From Pseudomonas serboccidentalis (GTDB lineage: Bacteria; Pseudomonadota; Gammaproteobacteria; Pseudomonadales; Pseudomonadaceae): 64,000 bases of DNA. Each line of letters opens with the position of its first letter. Position 1 is the stretch's first letter. Both the position numbers and the translations under genes were made by a program. The notes under the pieces are model-generated. The model did not search any database. It saw only the letters and a list, made by a program, of their open reading frames with translations, and was not told the DNA's origin. The DNA lies in the NCBI RefSeq assembly GCF_028830055.1, contig NZ_CP101655.1:5349876-5413875 (forward strand), written 5' to 3'. This document shows positions 1-9,419 of this stretch, piece by piece.

Positions 1-1620
1 TTCAACCGCTTCTTTGACAAGGCCAGCCATGGCTACGTCGGTACTGTACGCCGGGTCATCCGTGGCAGCGGCATCGCCCTGTTCCTGTATGCAGGCCTGA
101 TGGTGCTGACGTTCTTCGGTTTCGCCAACACCCCGACCGGTTTCGTACCGGGCCAGGACAAACAATACCTGGTGGCCTTCGCGCAACTGCCGGACGCCGC
201 AAGCCTGGATCGTACCGAAGACGTGATCAAGCGCATGTCCGACCTGGCCCTGAAACAGCCAGGCGTGGAAAGCGCCGTAGCGTTCCCCGGTCTGTCGATC
301 AACGGCTTCACCAACAGCCCGAACGCCGGCATCGTGTTCGTGACCCTGAAACCGTTCGACGAGCGTAAAGACCCGAGCATGTCCGCCGGTGCCATCGCCG
401 GCGCCCTGAACGGCCAGTACGCGAACATTCAGGAAGCGTACATGGCGATCTTCCCGCCACCGCCGGTACAAGGCCTGGGCACCATTGGTGGTTTCCGCCT
501 GCAAATCGAAGACCGGGGCAACCTGGGCTACGACGAGCTGTACAAGGAAACCATGAACATCATCGCCAAGAGCCATAACGTGCCTGAACTGGCCGGGCTG
601 TTCACCAGTTACACGGTGAACGTGCCACAGGTCGATGCCGCCATCGACCGCGAAAAAGCCAAGACCCACGGCGTGGCTGTCAGCGACATCTTCGACACCC
701 TGCAGATCTACCTGGGTTCGCTGTATGCCAACGACTTCAACCGCTTCGGGCGCACCTATCAGGTCAACGTTCAGGCTGAACAGCAGTTCCGTCTCGAATC
801 CGACCAGATCGGCCAGCTGAAAGTGCGCAACAACAAGGGCGAAATGATCCCGCTGGCGACCTTCATCAAGGTCAGCGACACCTCGGGCCCGGATCGCGTA
901 ATGCACTACAACGGCTTCATCACCGCTGAAATCAACGGTGCGGCAGCCCCCGGCTACAGCTCCGGCCAGGCCGAAAAAGCCATCGAGAAACTGCTCAAGG
1001 ATGAACTGCCGAACGGCATGACCTACGAGTGGACCGACCTGACCTACCAGCAGATCCTGTCCGGCAACACCGCGCTGTTCGTGTTCCCGCTCTGCGTACT
1101 GCTGGCGTTCCTGGTGCTCGCCGCTCAATACGAAAGCTGGAGCCTGCCACTGGCGGTGATCCTGATCGTACCGATGACCCTGCTGTCGGCCATCACCGGG
1201 GTGATCGTCTCCGGCGGCGACAACAACATCTTCACCCAGATCGGCTTGATCGTACTGGTGGGACTTGCCTGTAAGAACGCGATTCTGATCGTCGAATTCG
1301 CCAAGGATAAACAGCTGGAAGGTCTCGACCCGCTGGCCGCGGTACTGGAAGCCTGCCGTCTGCGTCTGCGGCCGATCCTGATGACCTCCTTCGCGTTCAT
1401 CATGGGTGTGGTGCCATTGGTGTTCTCCAGCGGTGCCGGTGCCGAGATGCGTCACGCCATGGGTGTGGCGGTGTTCTCCGGGATGCTCGGGGTGACCTTC
1501 TTCGGTCTGTTGCTGACGCCAGTGTTCTACGTGCTGATTCGTAATTTCGTCGAGCGTGGCGAAGCCCGCAAAGCGGCCAAGGCGAACAATCTTCAACAGC
1601 CACTGGAGGCGCAACAATGA
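1..1620 (+). CDS. mexF: RND multidrug efflux permease, MexF-like (5' end outside window)
   Basis: Inner-membrane proton-driven pump of a tripartite RND efflux system. The reading frame is open from base 1, so about the C-terminal half of a roughly 1,060-residue protein is present (539 residues). Visible are the second periplasmic porter/docking region, then a run of transmembrane helices. The segment with GGDNNIFTQIGLIVLVGLAC and KNAILIVEFAKD is characteristic of RND permeases and matches the MexF subgroup as I remember it. The stop overlaps the start of the downstream oprN-like gene (ATGA), so the two are translationally coupled. The MexE-type adaptor would lie upstream of the window. Substrates cannot be read from the sequence; MexEF-OprN relatives export chloramphenicol, quinolones and signalling-related quinolones. 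Confidence 0.9.
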   Translation, partial: FNRFFDKASHGYVGTVRRVIRGSGIALFLYAGLMVLTFFGFANTPTGFVPGQDKQYLVAFAQLPDAASLDRTEDVIKRMSDLALKQPGVESAVAFPGLSINGFTNSPNAGIVFVTLKPFDERKDPSMSAGAIAGALNGQYANIQEAYMAIFPPPPVQGLGTIGGFRLQIEDRGNLGYDELYKETMNIIAKSHNVPELAGLFTSYTVNVPQVDAAIDREKAKTHGVAVSDIFDTLQIYLGSLYANDFNRFGRTYQVNVQAEQQFRLESDQIGQLKVRNNKGEMIPLATFIKVSDTSGPDRVMHYNGFITAEINGAAAPGYSSGQAEKAIEKLLKDELPNGMTYEWTDLTYQQILSGNTALFVFPLCVLLAFLVLAAQYESWSLPLAVILIVPMTLLSAITGVIVSGGDNNIFTQIGLIVLVGLACKNAILIVEFAKDKQLEGLDPLAAVLEACRLRLRPILMTSFAFIMGVVPLVFSSGAGAEMRHAMGVAVFSGMLGVTFFGLLLTPVFYVLIRNFVERGEARKAAKANNLQQPLEAQQ

Positions 1621-3038
1621 GTCTGAAAGTCTTCCTGCCGAGTCTGCTGGTGCTGGCGTTGAGCGCCTGCGCCGTCGGCCCCGACTACAAGACCCCTGCC
1701 ACGGAGGCGGCCAACATCACGACCGCCACCGACGGCGCCGCCGGGCAAAAGAACTTCGACCGTGCGAAATTCGAAGGCATCTGGTGGCAGCAATTCGACG
1801 ATCCGACCCTCAACCAGTTGGTGACTCAATCGCTGCAAGGCAACCGCGAATTGCGTGTGGCGTTCGCTCGCTGGAAAGCCGCCCGGGCGATCCGCGACGA
1901 CGTCAGCAACGATGCAATGCCGACCATCACCAGCCGCGCCAGCAGTGATCTCGCCAAGGGACAAATCCCCGGCCAGACCACCCGCCGGGTCAACAGCGAA
2001 CGCTATGACCTGGGGCTGGACATGGCCTGGGAGCTGGACTTGTTCGGACGCATCCAGCGCAATCTGGAAGCCAGCGACGCCGACCAGCAAGCGGCCGAAG
2101 CCGACCTGTACCAACTGCAAGTCACCATGATTGCCGAACTGGTCGACGCCTACGGTCAATTGCGTGGTGCGCAGCTGCGGGAAAAGATCGCGGTGGCCAA
2201 CCTGGAAAACCAGCAGGAGTCGCGCAAGATCACCATCAGCCTGCGTGACGCCGGCGTGGGCGATCAGCTCGACGTCGAACGTGCCGATGCGCGTCTGGCC
2301 TCGGTTGAAGCCAGCGTGCCGCAACTGCAGGCCGAACAGGTTCGGCAGAAGAATCGCATCGCCACCCTGCTGGGTGAGCGCCCGGACAAACTGACCGTCG
2401 ACCTGAGTCCGAAAGACTTGCCGGCCATTGCCAAGGCCTTGCCGATCGGTGACCCGGGCGAGCTGCTGCAACGGCGTCCGGACATCCTCAGTGCTGAACG
2501 CAAACTGGCTTCGGCCACCGCGCGAATCGGCGTGGCCAAGGCCGATCTGTTCCCTCGGGTCAGCCTCAGCGGCTTCCTCGGCTGGACGGCCGGGCGGGGT
2601 TCGCAGATCGGTTCCTCGGCGGCCAACGCCTGGGCGCTCGGCCCGAGCATCACCTGGGCGGCGTTCGACCTCGGCAGCGTGCGTGCGCGTTTGCGCGGCG
2701 CCGATGCCGATGCCGAAGGCGCACTGGCGACCTACGAGCAACAAGTGCTGCTGGCCCTGGAAGAATCGGAAAACGCCTTCAGCGATTACGGCAAGCGTCA
2801 GCAACGGCTGATCTCGCTGATCCGCCAGAGTGAATCGAGCCGCAAGGCTGCCGATCTGGCAGAAATCCGCTACCGCGAAGGCACCACCGACTTCCTGGTG
2901 CTGCTCGACGCCCAGCGCGAACGCCTGAACGCCGAAGACAGCCAGGCCCAGGCCGAAGTCGATCTGTATCGCGGCATCGTCGCAATCTACAAGGCCTTGG
3001 GTGGTGGCTGGCAGCCGGAAACCGTCGCCAGCAAGTAA
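1617..3038 (+). CDS. oprN: Outer-membrane efflux channel lipoprotein, OprN-like (NodT family)
   Basis: Outer-membrane channel that completes the RND pump. It is 473 residues, the normal size for OprM/OprN proteins. The N-terminus is a lipoprotein signal with lipobox LSAC at residues 15-18, so the mature protein begins at a lipidated Cys. Family motifs are easy to see: the WWQQFDDPTLNQLV region near residue 60, two repeated TolC-like halves, LPIGDPGELLQRRPDI in the middle and the ending LYRGIVAIYKALGGGW. It resembles P. aeruginosa OprN nearly throughout, as I recall that sequence. The start overlaps the pump gene by 4 bases. A strong intrinsic terminator follows, so this ends the operon. Confidence 0.92.
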   Translation: MSLKVFLPSLLVLALSACAVGPDYKTPATEAANITTATDGAAGQKNFDRAKFEGIWWQQFDDPTLNQLVTQSLQGNRELRVAFARWKAARAIRDDVSNDAMPTITSRASSDLAKGQIPGQTTRRVNSERYDLGLDMAWELDLFGRIQRNLEASDADQQAAEADLYQLQVTMIAELVDAYGQLRGAQLREKIAVANLENQQESRKITISLRDAGVGDQLDVERADARLASVEASVPQLQAEQVRQKNRIATLLGERPDKLTVDLSPKDLPAIAKALPIGDPGELLQRRPDILSAERKLASATARIGVAKADLFPRVSLSGFLGWTAGRGSQIGSSAANAWALGPSITWAAFDLGSVRARLRGADADAEGALATYEQQVLLALEESENAFSDYGKRQQRLISLIRQSESSRKAADLAEIRYREGTTDFLVLLDAQRERLNAEDSQAQAEVDLYRGIVAIYKALGGGWQPETVASK

Positions 3039-3085
3039 CGTTTTCCAACGAGCTCCTTTGGTTGGCCGCAACCAACCAATTTTTT

Positions 3086-3118
3086 GCCCCGCGTATCATT
3101 CGGTCGCGGGGCTTTTTT
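3086..3118 (+). terminator. Intrinsic terminator after the efflux operon
   Basis: Perfect 8-bp stem GCCCCGCG/CGCGGGGC (3086-3093 with 3105-3112) followed directly by a run of six T. It lies 48 bases after the oprN stop and is oriented to end rightward transcription. Confidence 0.85.
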
Positions 3119-3130
3119 GTGCCAGCCCCC

Positions 3131-3214
3131 TGTAGGAGCTGCCGCAGGCTGCGATCTTTTGATCTTGTTTTTAGAAGCAACATCAAAAGATCGCAGCCTG
3201 CTGCAGCTCCTGCA
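3131..3214. repeat. Paired REP-type palindrome, family A
   Basis: Two inverted copies of the family A unit (TGTAGGAGCTGCCGCAGGCT, continuing GCGATCTTTTGATC) separated by a short spacer. The same unit occurs in several other intergenic gaps of this window, always outside genes. Confidence 0.85.
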
Positions 3215-3302
3215 GATCAATTCGCAAGCCCGGGTTTGACTGATGGCCTTGTCTGACCGAAGCTTGCCCCTCTGCTAAAGAACACCCGTTCACGGAAATC
3301 GC

Positions 3303-4358
3303 ATGCCTCAGTCCCGCCGCTACCTGCTCATCAGCCTTGGCCTCGTGCTGCTCATCGTCGTTGCCTGGCTATCCCTGCGCACCACCGCGCCGGTCGTACC
3401 CGAAGCGATCAAACGCGGCTACAGCGAAGCCCTCACCGCGGCCCGCTCCGGTCAGCCGGGGGCGGCACGGCAGTTGTATCAACAACTGGGCCGTCCGGAC
3501 CTGTCGGTCAAGCGCAGTGTCTGGCTGCTGGCCGAGTTGCCTAATTACCCAAGCCCACAAGCCCTGAAACTGGCCGATGCCCATCTGCAGAACGAAGCCC
3601 CCGAGGTGCGGCTGGCGGCGATTCAAAGCATCGTGGGCCTGGTGCCCGGCGGCCAGCGCAGCCTGTTGCTCGGGCCGATGCTCGACGATGAAGACCAAAG
3701 CGTGCGCTTCGCCGCGATCAACGCCCTGCTGGGCCTGACACCGGATGAACTCGGTCTGTATTTCGCCCCGCTGCAGCAAGCGATCGATGGCTGGGAACAG
3801 GTGCTCAAAGGCCAACCGGAAAGCGCCGCGACCTACGCCCAGCTCGCCCGCCTGTATCTGCACAACGCCGAACTGAAACAGGCCCAGCAAGCGCTCGACA
3901 ACACCCTGCGTCTGGAACCGGGAAACCTGCCGGCGCTGGTGATGCAGATCGATGTCCTCGACCGTCAGGGCCAGAGCGACGCCGCCCGCCAATTGCTCGC
4001 CAGGCAATTGCAAAGCCAGCCCAGTTCCGCCTATCTGCAGCACGCGCTGGGCCTGTGGCTGCTGCACCACGGCCAGCGTGAGTTCGCCCTGCTCGGTTTG
4101 TCCAAAGCTGTCGAACTGGAGCCTGACAACAAGGACTACCGTTACGACCTGGCGACCACTCTGCACGCCGCCGAAGAACTGGAAGCAGCGCAAAAGCAAT
4201 TGCAGGAAGTGGTGCAACGCCATCCCGCCGACCGCAAGGCCCGGGTGCTGCTGATCAATTACTGGAAGGAAAGCGGCCAGTTGCAGAACGTGCAGATCCT
4301 GCTGGCGCAACTGGAACAGATGAACCCTGACGACCCGGCCTTGCAGCAAGGGCTTTGA
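3303..4358 (+). CDS. Membrane-anchored HEAT/TPR-repeat protein
   Basis: A 351-residue protein with one N-terminal hydrophobic helix (about residues 7-26, preceded by RR) and a soluble, probably periplasmic remainder. Residues 85-155 contain HEAT-like alternation (VRLAAIQSIVGL, VRFAAINALLGL). From about 175 onward there are TPR-like units, such as AATYAQLARLYLHNAELKQA and LGLSKAVELEPDNKDYRYDL. The C-terminal repeats resemble the CcmH/NrfG or PilF style of TPR scaffold, but no cytochrome-maturation or pilus genes are nearby. It stands alone between a REP element and the KaiC-like gene. The partner is unknown; a role as a scaffold for an envelope complex is inference only. Confidence 0.7.
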   Translation: MPQSRRYLLISLGLVLLIVVAWLSLRTTAPVVPEAIKRGYSEALTAARSGQPGAARQLYQQLGRPDLSVKRSVWLLAELPNYPSPQALKLADAHLQNEAPEVRLAAIQSIVGLVPGGQRSLLLGPMLDDEDQSVRFAAINALLGLTPDELGLYFAPLQQAIDGWEQVLKGQPESAATYAQLARLYLHNAELKQAQQALDNTLRLEPGNLPALVMQIDVLDRQGQSDAARQLLARQLQSQPSSAYLQHALGLWLLHHGQREFALLGLSKAVELEPDNKDYRYDLATTLHAAEELEAAQKQLQEVVQRHPADRKARVLLINYWKESGQLQNVQILLAQLEQMNPDDPALQQGL

Positions 4359-4498
4359 GCCGCTGCCAGTGTGATCAATGACACGTTGATATCGAAACCT
4401 CGGAACCGTCATGACACGCAGCGGTCAAGTAATCAGGTAGTGCACAACGGCTTGTACAGCCTGCTGCCTCGATTCCCCTAGTCATGAGAGGGCATTCT

Positions 4499-6001
4499 TT
4501 GTCTACGTCCAACGAGTTGATCAGTGCAAAAGCCGCCACCGGCATCGCCGGCCTGGATGACATCCTGGCCGGCGGTCTGTCCCGAGGTCATGTGTTTTTG
4601 CTCGAGGGTGAACCCGGCACAGGCAAAACCACCGTCGCGTTGCATTTTTTGTTGGCTGGCGCCCGCGCCGGCGAACGCTGTCTGTACATCACGCTGTCGG
4701 AAACCGAGCGTGAACTGCGTCAGGGCGCGGCCTCCCACGGCTGGGAACTGAACGAAAACATCGAAATCTTCGAGCTGACACCGCCGGAAAGTCTGCTCAA
4801 CGCCGAGCATCAACAAAGCCTGCTGTACTCCTCCGACCTTGAGCTGGGCGAAGCCACCAAGCAGATTTTCGAAGTGGTCGAACGCTTCAAGCCGACCCGC
4901 GTGGTGCTCGACAGCCTGTCGGAGATTCGCCTGCTGGCGCAAAGCTCTCTGCGTTACCGTCGACAGATTCTGGCCATCAAACACTATTTCGTACGTTACG
5001 ACGCCACGGTCCTGCTGCTCGACGACCTGACCACCGAGTCCCTCGACAAGACCGTGCACAGCGTCGCCCACGGGGTAATCCGCCTCGAAGAGCTGACGCC
5101 CAACTATGGCGCCGAGCGCCGACGCATCCGGGTGATCAAGTACCGCGGCCAGAAATACCGTGGTGGCTTCCATGACTTCACCATCATGGGCGACGGTGTG
5201 CATGTGTTCCCGCGTCTGGTGGCCGCCGAACATCGCAGTGACTACCCGCGCCTGCAACTGAGCAGCGGCATCCCGGAAATGGATGCACTGCTGGGCGGCG
5301 GTGTCGAAACCGGCTCCAGCACGCTGATACTCGGCCCGGCGGGGACCGGCAAATCGCTGATCTCGATGATCTTCGCCGCCGCTGCCGTGGCACGCGGCGA
5401 AAAAGCCGCCCTGTTTATCTTCGATGAAGAATTGGGCCTGCTGTTCGAACGCATGAAAAACATCGGCATCGACCTCAAGGCCCTGCAAGCCACCGGCAAC
5501 CTGCTGATCGAGCAAGTGGACGCCGCCGAACTGTCCCCGGGCGAGTTCTCTCACCGGGTGCGTCGCTGCGTCGACGAAGGCAGCATCAAGACCGTGGTGA
5601 TCGACAGCATCAACGGTTATCAGGCGGCGATGCCTGAAGAGAATGCGCTGGTGCTGCACATGCACGAGTTGCTGCTGTATCTGAACCGCAAAGGCGCGGC
5701 AACTTTCATGACCGTCGCCCAGCACGGTCTGGTGGGCGACATGCAGGCGCCGGTCGACATCACTTACCTGGCCGACACGGTGATTCTGTTGCGTTACTTC
5801 GAAGCTCTGGGCAAGGTTCGCCGGGCGATCTCGATCATCAAGAAGCGCACCGGCAGCCACGAATCGACGATCCGCGAATACCGCATTTCGACTCAGGGCA
5901 TGACCATCGGTGAACCGCTGGAAGCCTTCCAGGGTGTGCTGCGTGGCGTACCGACCTACCTCGGCGCGAGCAACCCTCTGCTGCGGGAAGAAGGCTTGTG
6001 A
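4499..6001 (+). CDS. Two-domain KaiC-like RecA-fold ATPase
   Basis: KaiC-family protein of 500 residues with two RecA-type domains. Walker A motifs are GEPGTGKTT (residues 37-45) and GPAGTGKS (about 279-286). KaiC-like ends such as LADTVILLRYFE and IREYRIS are visible. Aligned by eye with cyanobacterial KaiC, the second-domain phospho-acceptor pair Ser431/Thr432 falls on Thr-Tyr, and a Glu pair is kept in FDEELGLL. I place the start at TTG 4499 because GAGAGG lies 7 bases upstream; an in-frame ATG at 4484 has no recognisable ribosome site and would itself contain that site. No kaiA or kaiB is in the window. The stop overlaps the start of a hybrid kinase, pointing to a signalling rather than clock role; KaiC homologues outside cyanobacteria have been linked to stress responses. 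Confidence 0.85.
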   Translation: MSTSNELISAKAATGIAGLDDILAGGLSRGHVFLLEGEPGTGKTTVALHFLLAGARAGERCLYITLSETERELRQGAASHGWELNENIEIFELTPPESLLNAEHQQSLLYSSDLELGEATKQIFEVVERFKPTRVVLDSLSEIRLLAQSSLRYRRQILAIKHYFVRYDATVLLLDDLTTESLDKTVHSVAHGVIRLEELTPNYGAERRRIRVIKYRGQKYRGGFHDFTIMGDGVHVFPRLVAAEHRSDYPRLQLSSGIPEMDALLGGGVETGSSTLILGPAGTGKSLISMIFAAAAVARGEKAALFIFDEELGLLFERMKNIGIDLKALQATGNLLIEQVDAAELSPGEFSHRVRRCVDEGSIKTVVIDSINGYQAAMPEENALVLHMHELLLYLNRKGAATFMTVAQHGLVGDMQAPVDITYLADTVILLRYFEALGKVRRAISIIKKRTGSHESTIREYRISTQGMTIGEPLEAFQGVLRGVPTYLGASNPLLREEGL

Positions 6002-7668
6002 CGGTCGCCGTACCGCTGTCGGAACGGGCGCTGATCCTGGCGCCCATGGGTCGTGACAGCCAGGTTGCACTGATGATCCTCAATGAGGCGGGTTTTGGTG
6101 GCGTGATCGCCACTGATCTGGGGGCGTTGTGCGCCGAACTGGAGCCCGGCGCCGGCCTGCTGCTGATTGCCACCGAAGCCCTGCGCGGCCCGGAGCTGGA
6201 AACGCTGTTGCTGTACCTGGAACAACAGCCGACCTGGTCGGATCTGCCGATCGTCCTGCTGACCCACCACGGTGGCCCGGAACAAGGCCCCTCCTCGCGC
6301 CTGAGCAAATTGCTGGGCAATGTCACCTTTCTTGAGCGACCGTTTCATCCGGCGACCCTGGTCAGCCTGGTCTCCACGGCCCTGCGCGGGCGCCGACGAC
6401 AGTACGACGCTCGCGACCGCCTGATCGATCTGAGTGAAAGCGAGCAGCGCCTGCAATCGACTCTGGAAACCCTTGAGCAACAGGTCGAGGAGCGTACTGC
6501 GCAACTTCGGCACAACGAAGAAGCGCTGCGCCAGTCGCAGAAAATGGAAGCCGTCGGCCAGCTCACCGGCGGCATCGCCCACGACTTCAACAACATGCTG
6601 ACCGGCATTATCGGCAGCCTGGAATTGCTGCGCCGCCGGCTGGCTCGCGGCCGCACCGATGACCTCGACAGTCTGATCGATCTGGGCGTGACCTCGGCCA
6701 ACCGCGCTGCCGGCCTGACCCACCGTTTGCTGGCCTTCTCGCGGCGTCAGTCACTGGACTCCAAAGCGGTGCAGATGAACACCCTGGTGCTGTCGATGGG
6801 CGAGTTGCTGCAACGCAGCCTCAACGAAAGCATCCAGCTGGACATGCGCCTTGACGACAAATTGTGGGTGGCCGAAGCCGACCCCAATCAACTGGAAAGC
6901 GCCCTGCTCAACCTGGCGCTCAACGCGCGCGATGCCATGCCCGATGGCGGCAAATTGGTGGTCGCGACCAGCAATCAGGTGCTTGCCCGCGAATTCACCG
7001 AGTCCTACACCAATCTCGAACCCGGCGATTACGTGATGCTCAGCGTCATCGATAACGGCAGCGGCATGCCGCAGAGCGTGATCAACCGCGCGTTCGATCC
7101 GTTTTTCACCACCAAACCGATCGGCCAGGGCACCGGGCTCGGTTTGTCGATGATTTATGGCTTCAGCAAACAGTCCCGTGGTCACGTCTCGATCGACAGC
7201 GAAATCGATCAGGGCACCACGGTCAAACTGTACCTGCCGCGTTTTCGTGGCGAGGAACTCGACCATCCGGTTTCCAGTATCGAGCAAGCCCCGGATGCGC
7301 TGGATGGCGAAACGGTGCTGATCGTCGAAGACGACCCCGCCGTGCGCGTGTTGGTCAGCGCTGTGCTCAGTGAATTGGGCTATGCGTTCGTCGAGGCCAG
7401 CGATGCCGACGGCGCGGTACCGATCCTCAACTCGGCGCAGCGCATCGACCTGCTGATCAGTGACGTCGGCCTGCCGGGCATGAACGGTCGGCAACTGGCG
7501 GAAATCGGTCGGCAGTACCGCCCGGGGTTGAAGGTGTTGTTCATCACCGGATATGCCGAGCACGCCGCCGTGCGCGGCGGCTTCCTCGACTCCGGCATGC
7601 AGATGATCACCAAGCCGTTCACCTTTGATCTGCTGACCGCCAAGGTGCGGGAAATGATCAAAAACTGA
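5998..7668 (+). CDS. Hybrid histidine kinase with degenerate N-terminal receiver, coupled to KaiC-like gene
   Basis: A 556-residue soluble sensor kinase with a GTG start overlapping the KaiC-like stop (GTGA). Order: receiver-like domain (about 1-130) whose usual phospho-Asp strand reads LLLIATE, so the acceptor appears lost; coiled coil 140-185; HisKA with [11 protein letters not shown], His195; HATPase with N box [22 protein letters not shown] and GTGLGLS; C-terminal receiver with [13 protein letters not shown], Asp489. There is no transmembrane segment, so the input is cytoplasmic. The translational overlap suggests the KaiC-like ATPase regulates or is regulated by this kinase. The kinase family is clear; the signal is not. 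Confidence 0.88.
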   Translation: MTVAVPLSERALILAPMGRDSQVALMILNEAGFGGVIATDLGALCAELEPGAGLLLIATEALRGPELETLLLYLEQQPTWSDLPIVLLTHHGGPEQGPSSRLSKLLGNVTFLERPFHPATLVSLVSTALRGRRRQYDARDRLIDLSESEQRLQSTLETLEQQVEERTAQLRHNEEALRQSQKMEAVGQLTGGIAHDFNNMLTGIIGSLELLRRRLARGRTDDLDSLIDLGVTSANRAAGLTHRLLAFSRRQSLDSKAVQMNTLVLSMGELLQRSLNESIQLDMRLDDKLWVAEADPNQLESALLNLALNARDAMPDGGKLVVATSNQVLAREFTESYTNLEPGDYVMLSVIDNGSGMPQSVINRAFDPFFTTKPIGQGTGLGLSMIYGFSKQSRGHVSIDSEIDQGTTVKLYLPRFRGEELDHPVSSIEQAPDALDGETVLIVEDDPAVRVLVSAVLSELGYAFVEASDADGAVPILNSAQRIDLLISDVGLPGMNGRQLAEIGRQYRPGLKVLFITGYAEHAAVRGGFLDSGMQMITKPFTFDLLTAKVREMIKN

Positions 7669-7682
7669 CCCCCCAAAACACC

Positions 7683-7761
7683 TGTAGGAGCTGCCGCAAG
7701 CTGCGATCTTTTGATCTTGTTTTGAAGATCAAAAGATCGCAGCTTGCGGCAGCTCCTACAG
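7683..7761. repeat. Paired REP-type palindrome, family A
   Basis: Near-perfect inverted pair of the family A unit with a very short loop. It sits exactly between two convergent genes, where it could form a hairpin in either transcript. Confidence 0.85.
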
Positions 7762-7782
7762 GGGCATTTCAGTGTTTTTAGA

Positions 7783-8160
7783 TCAGGCCAGCAATTCCTG
7801 AATCTTTTCCTGCAACACATCCAGATCGAACGGTTTTTCCAGGATCGGCGCCTTGCGCGTGATCGGGCTGCCGGTCTCGCGGATTTCCTGCGGATAGCCG
7901 CTGATGAAAATCACCTTAAGGTCCGGGCGCAGCTTGACTGCCGGCTCAGCAATCTGCACGCCGGAGATGCCACCCGGCAGACGAAAATCAGTGATCAACA
8001 TGTCCAGATGCGGCTTGCTCGCGAGAATCTCGAACGCCTGCTCGCCGTTTTCGGCCTGCAACACACGGTACCCCTGCCCCGACAGGTAATCTGTCAGCAC
8101 CATCAAGATAACCGGTTCGTCCTCGACGACGAGTACTACATCTTGTGCATCTACGCTCAT
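7783..8160 (-). CDS. Single-domain response regulator (CheY-like)
   Basis: Stand-alone receiver domain of 125 residues: VVLVVEDEP acid pocket at the N-terminus, phospho-acceptor Asp58 in LDMLITDFRLPGG, switch region IFISGYP and Lys in ILEKPFD. There is no output domain, so it acts as a phosphate shuttle or protein-protein switch. I prefer ATG 8160 because AAAGG stands 6 bases upstream; an upstream in-frame TTG at 8208 would overlap the preceding kinase stop but has no ribosome site. It is the last gene of the leftward run kinase-CheR-CheB-kinase-receiver and is a likely target of one of those kinases. Confidence 0.85.
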   Translation of the reverse strand: MSVDAQDVVLVVEDEPVILMVLTDYLSGQGYRVLQAENGEQAFEILASKPHLDMLITDFRLPGGISGVQIAEPAVKLRPDLKVIFISGYPQEIRETGSPITRKAPILEKPFDLDVLQEKIQELLA

Positions 8161-8204
8161 GGGAAGCCTTTGTTCGGTCAATAGCTGCTGATACGACCGT
8201 GCGG

Positions 8205-9419
8205 TCAATCAGAGGTTGCGTCGGATGTGCCGTTTTCCTGGATTGGCAGACAAACGCGAAACAGGGCGCCTTCGTTGATTTGACTCTCGACGACGATGGA
8301 GCCGCCATGGGCGGCGACGATCTGCTCGGAAATGAACAGACCCAGTCCGAGACCAGCCACTACCGTCTTGGCGGAGACCCGTTCGAACTGCTGGAAAATA
8401 CGTTTCTGGTTCTCTTCACTGATACCGATGCCGCGATCCTGAACCTCGACCCGCGCCTCGTCGCCCTCACGGTAGACACGCACTTGAATCGGGCTGCGCC
8501 CCCCATAACGCAAGGCGTTGGTCAGCAGATTGGACACCACCTGCTCGATACGGAACTCGTCCCAATGACCTTCCACCGGCTCTGGCGCGCTGAAGGTGAC
8601 TTCGGTCTCGGCCGCTTCCATTTGCGGCGCAAAACTCTGCAGCAGGTTGCCCACCAGTTGCGTCAGGTCGAAGCGATTCGGACGGATCGACAGCTTGCCG
8701 GTGCGAATCCGCGAAACGTCTAGCATGTCTTCGATCAGGCGGATCAGACTTTTGATCTGGCGCTCGTCGCGGTCGACCATCGCGTGCATCTTGTCGAGGG
8801 TAAACGCGGCGGCGTTGTCCCGCGCCAGGTGCATCTTGCGCAACTGGGTTTCGAGTATCAGGCCATTGAGCGGTGTGCGCACTTCGTGGGCGACGATTGA
8901 CATGAAGTCATCGCGCATGCGCACCGCCTGCTCCAGTTCCAGCTGCGTGCTCTGCAGTTGTTGCAGCAACGCCTCCTGTTCGCGGCGGGCCTGCTCCAGA
9001 GCTTCGACCTGTTGCTTCATGGCCTTGCTCTGGCGGTACAGGTCGACGAACACGTTGACCTTGCTCTTCACCGCGTGGATGTCCAGCGGCTTGTGCAGGA
9101 AGTCCACCGCGCCGCTCTCGTAGCCCTTGAACGCGTAGTTCAGTTCACGGCCGGCGGCGCTGACGAAAATGATCGGGATGTTCTTGGTTTTCTCGGTGCC
9201 GCGCATCAGCTCGGCGAGCTCGAAGCCGTTCATGCCCGGCATCTGCACGTCGAGGATGGCCATGGCGAACTCGTGTTGCAGCAGCAGCGACAGGGCTTCG
9301 TCCGCCGACAGCGCCTTATAGACCGTGCGGTCCTCGCGCTTGATCAGCGCTTCGAGGGCCAGCAAGTTCTCCGGCAGATCGTCGACGATCAGCAATTTGG
9401 CCTGGATATTACTCAGCAT
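8205..9419 (-). CDS. REC-HisKA-HATPase sensor kinase
   Basis: A 404-residue soluble kinase: N-terminal receiver with Asp57 in MAILDVQMPGMNG, coiled linker about 125-170 (KAMKQQVEALEQARREQEAL), HisKA with His178 in SIVAHEVRTPLNG, and HATPase with NLLTNALRYGG, DRGIGI and GLGLGLFISEQI. With the receiver first, its activity is probably set by phosphorylation from another kinase, most simply the large hybrid kinase encoded upstream. Its 5' end overlaps the CheB gene by 7 bases. The start at 9419 gives MLSNIQAKLLIVDD, placing the receiver right at the N-terminus as usual. Confidence 0.9.
   Translation of the reverse strand: MLSNIQAKLLIVDDLPENLLALEALIKREDRTVYKALSADEALSLLLQHEFAMAILDVQMPGMNGFELAELMRGTEKTKNIPIIFVSAAGRELNYAFKGYESGAVDFLHKPLDIHAVKSKVNVFVDLYRQSKAMKQQVEALEQARREQEALLQQLQSTQLELEQAVRMRDDFMSIVAHEVRTPLNGLILETQLRKMHLARDNAAAFTLDKMHAMVDRDERQIKSLIRLIEDMLDVSRIRTGKLSIRPNRFDLTQLVGNLLQSFAPQMEAAETEVTFSAPEPVEGHWDEFRIEQVVSNLLTNALRYGGRSPIQVRVYREGDEARVEVQDRGIGISEENQKRIFQQFERVSAKTVVAGLGLGLFISEQIVAAHGGSIVVESQINEGALFRVCLPIQENGTSDATSD

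Noticed and set aside
1593..3071. 492-codon antisense frame opposite oprN
   Set aside because: Shadow of high-GC coding sequence; the plus strand encodes a clear OprN homologue.
4484..4498. ATG 4484 as start of the KaiC-like gene
   Set aside because: No ribosome site upstream; the codons themselves contain the likely site for TTG 4499.
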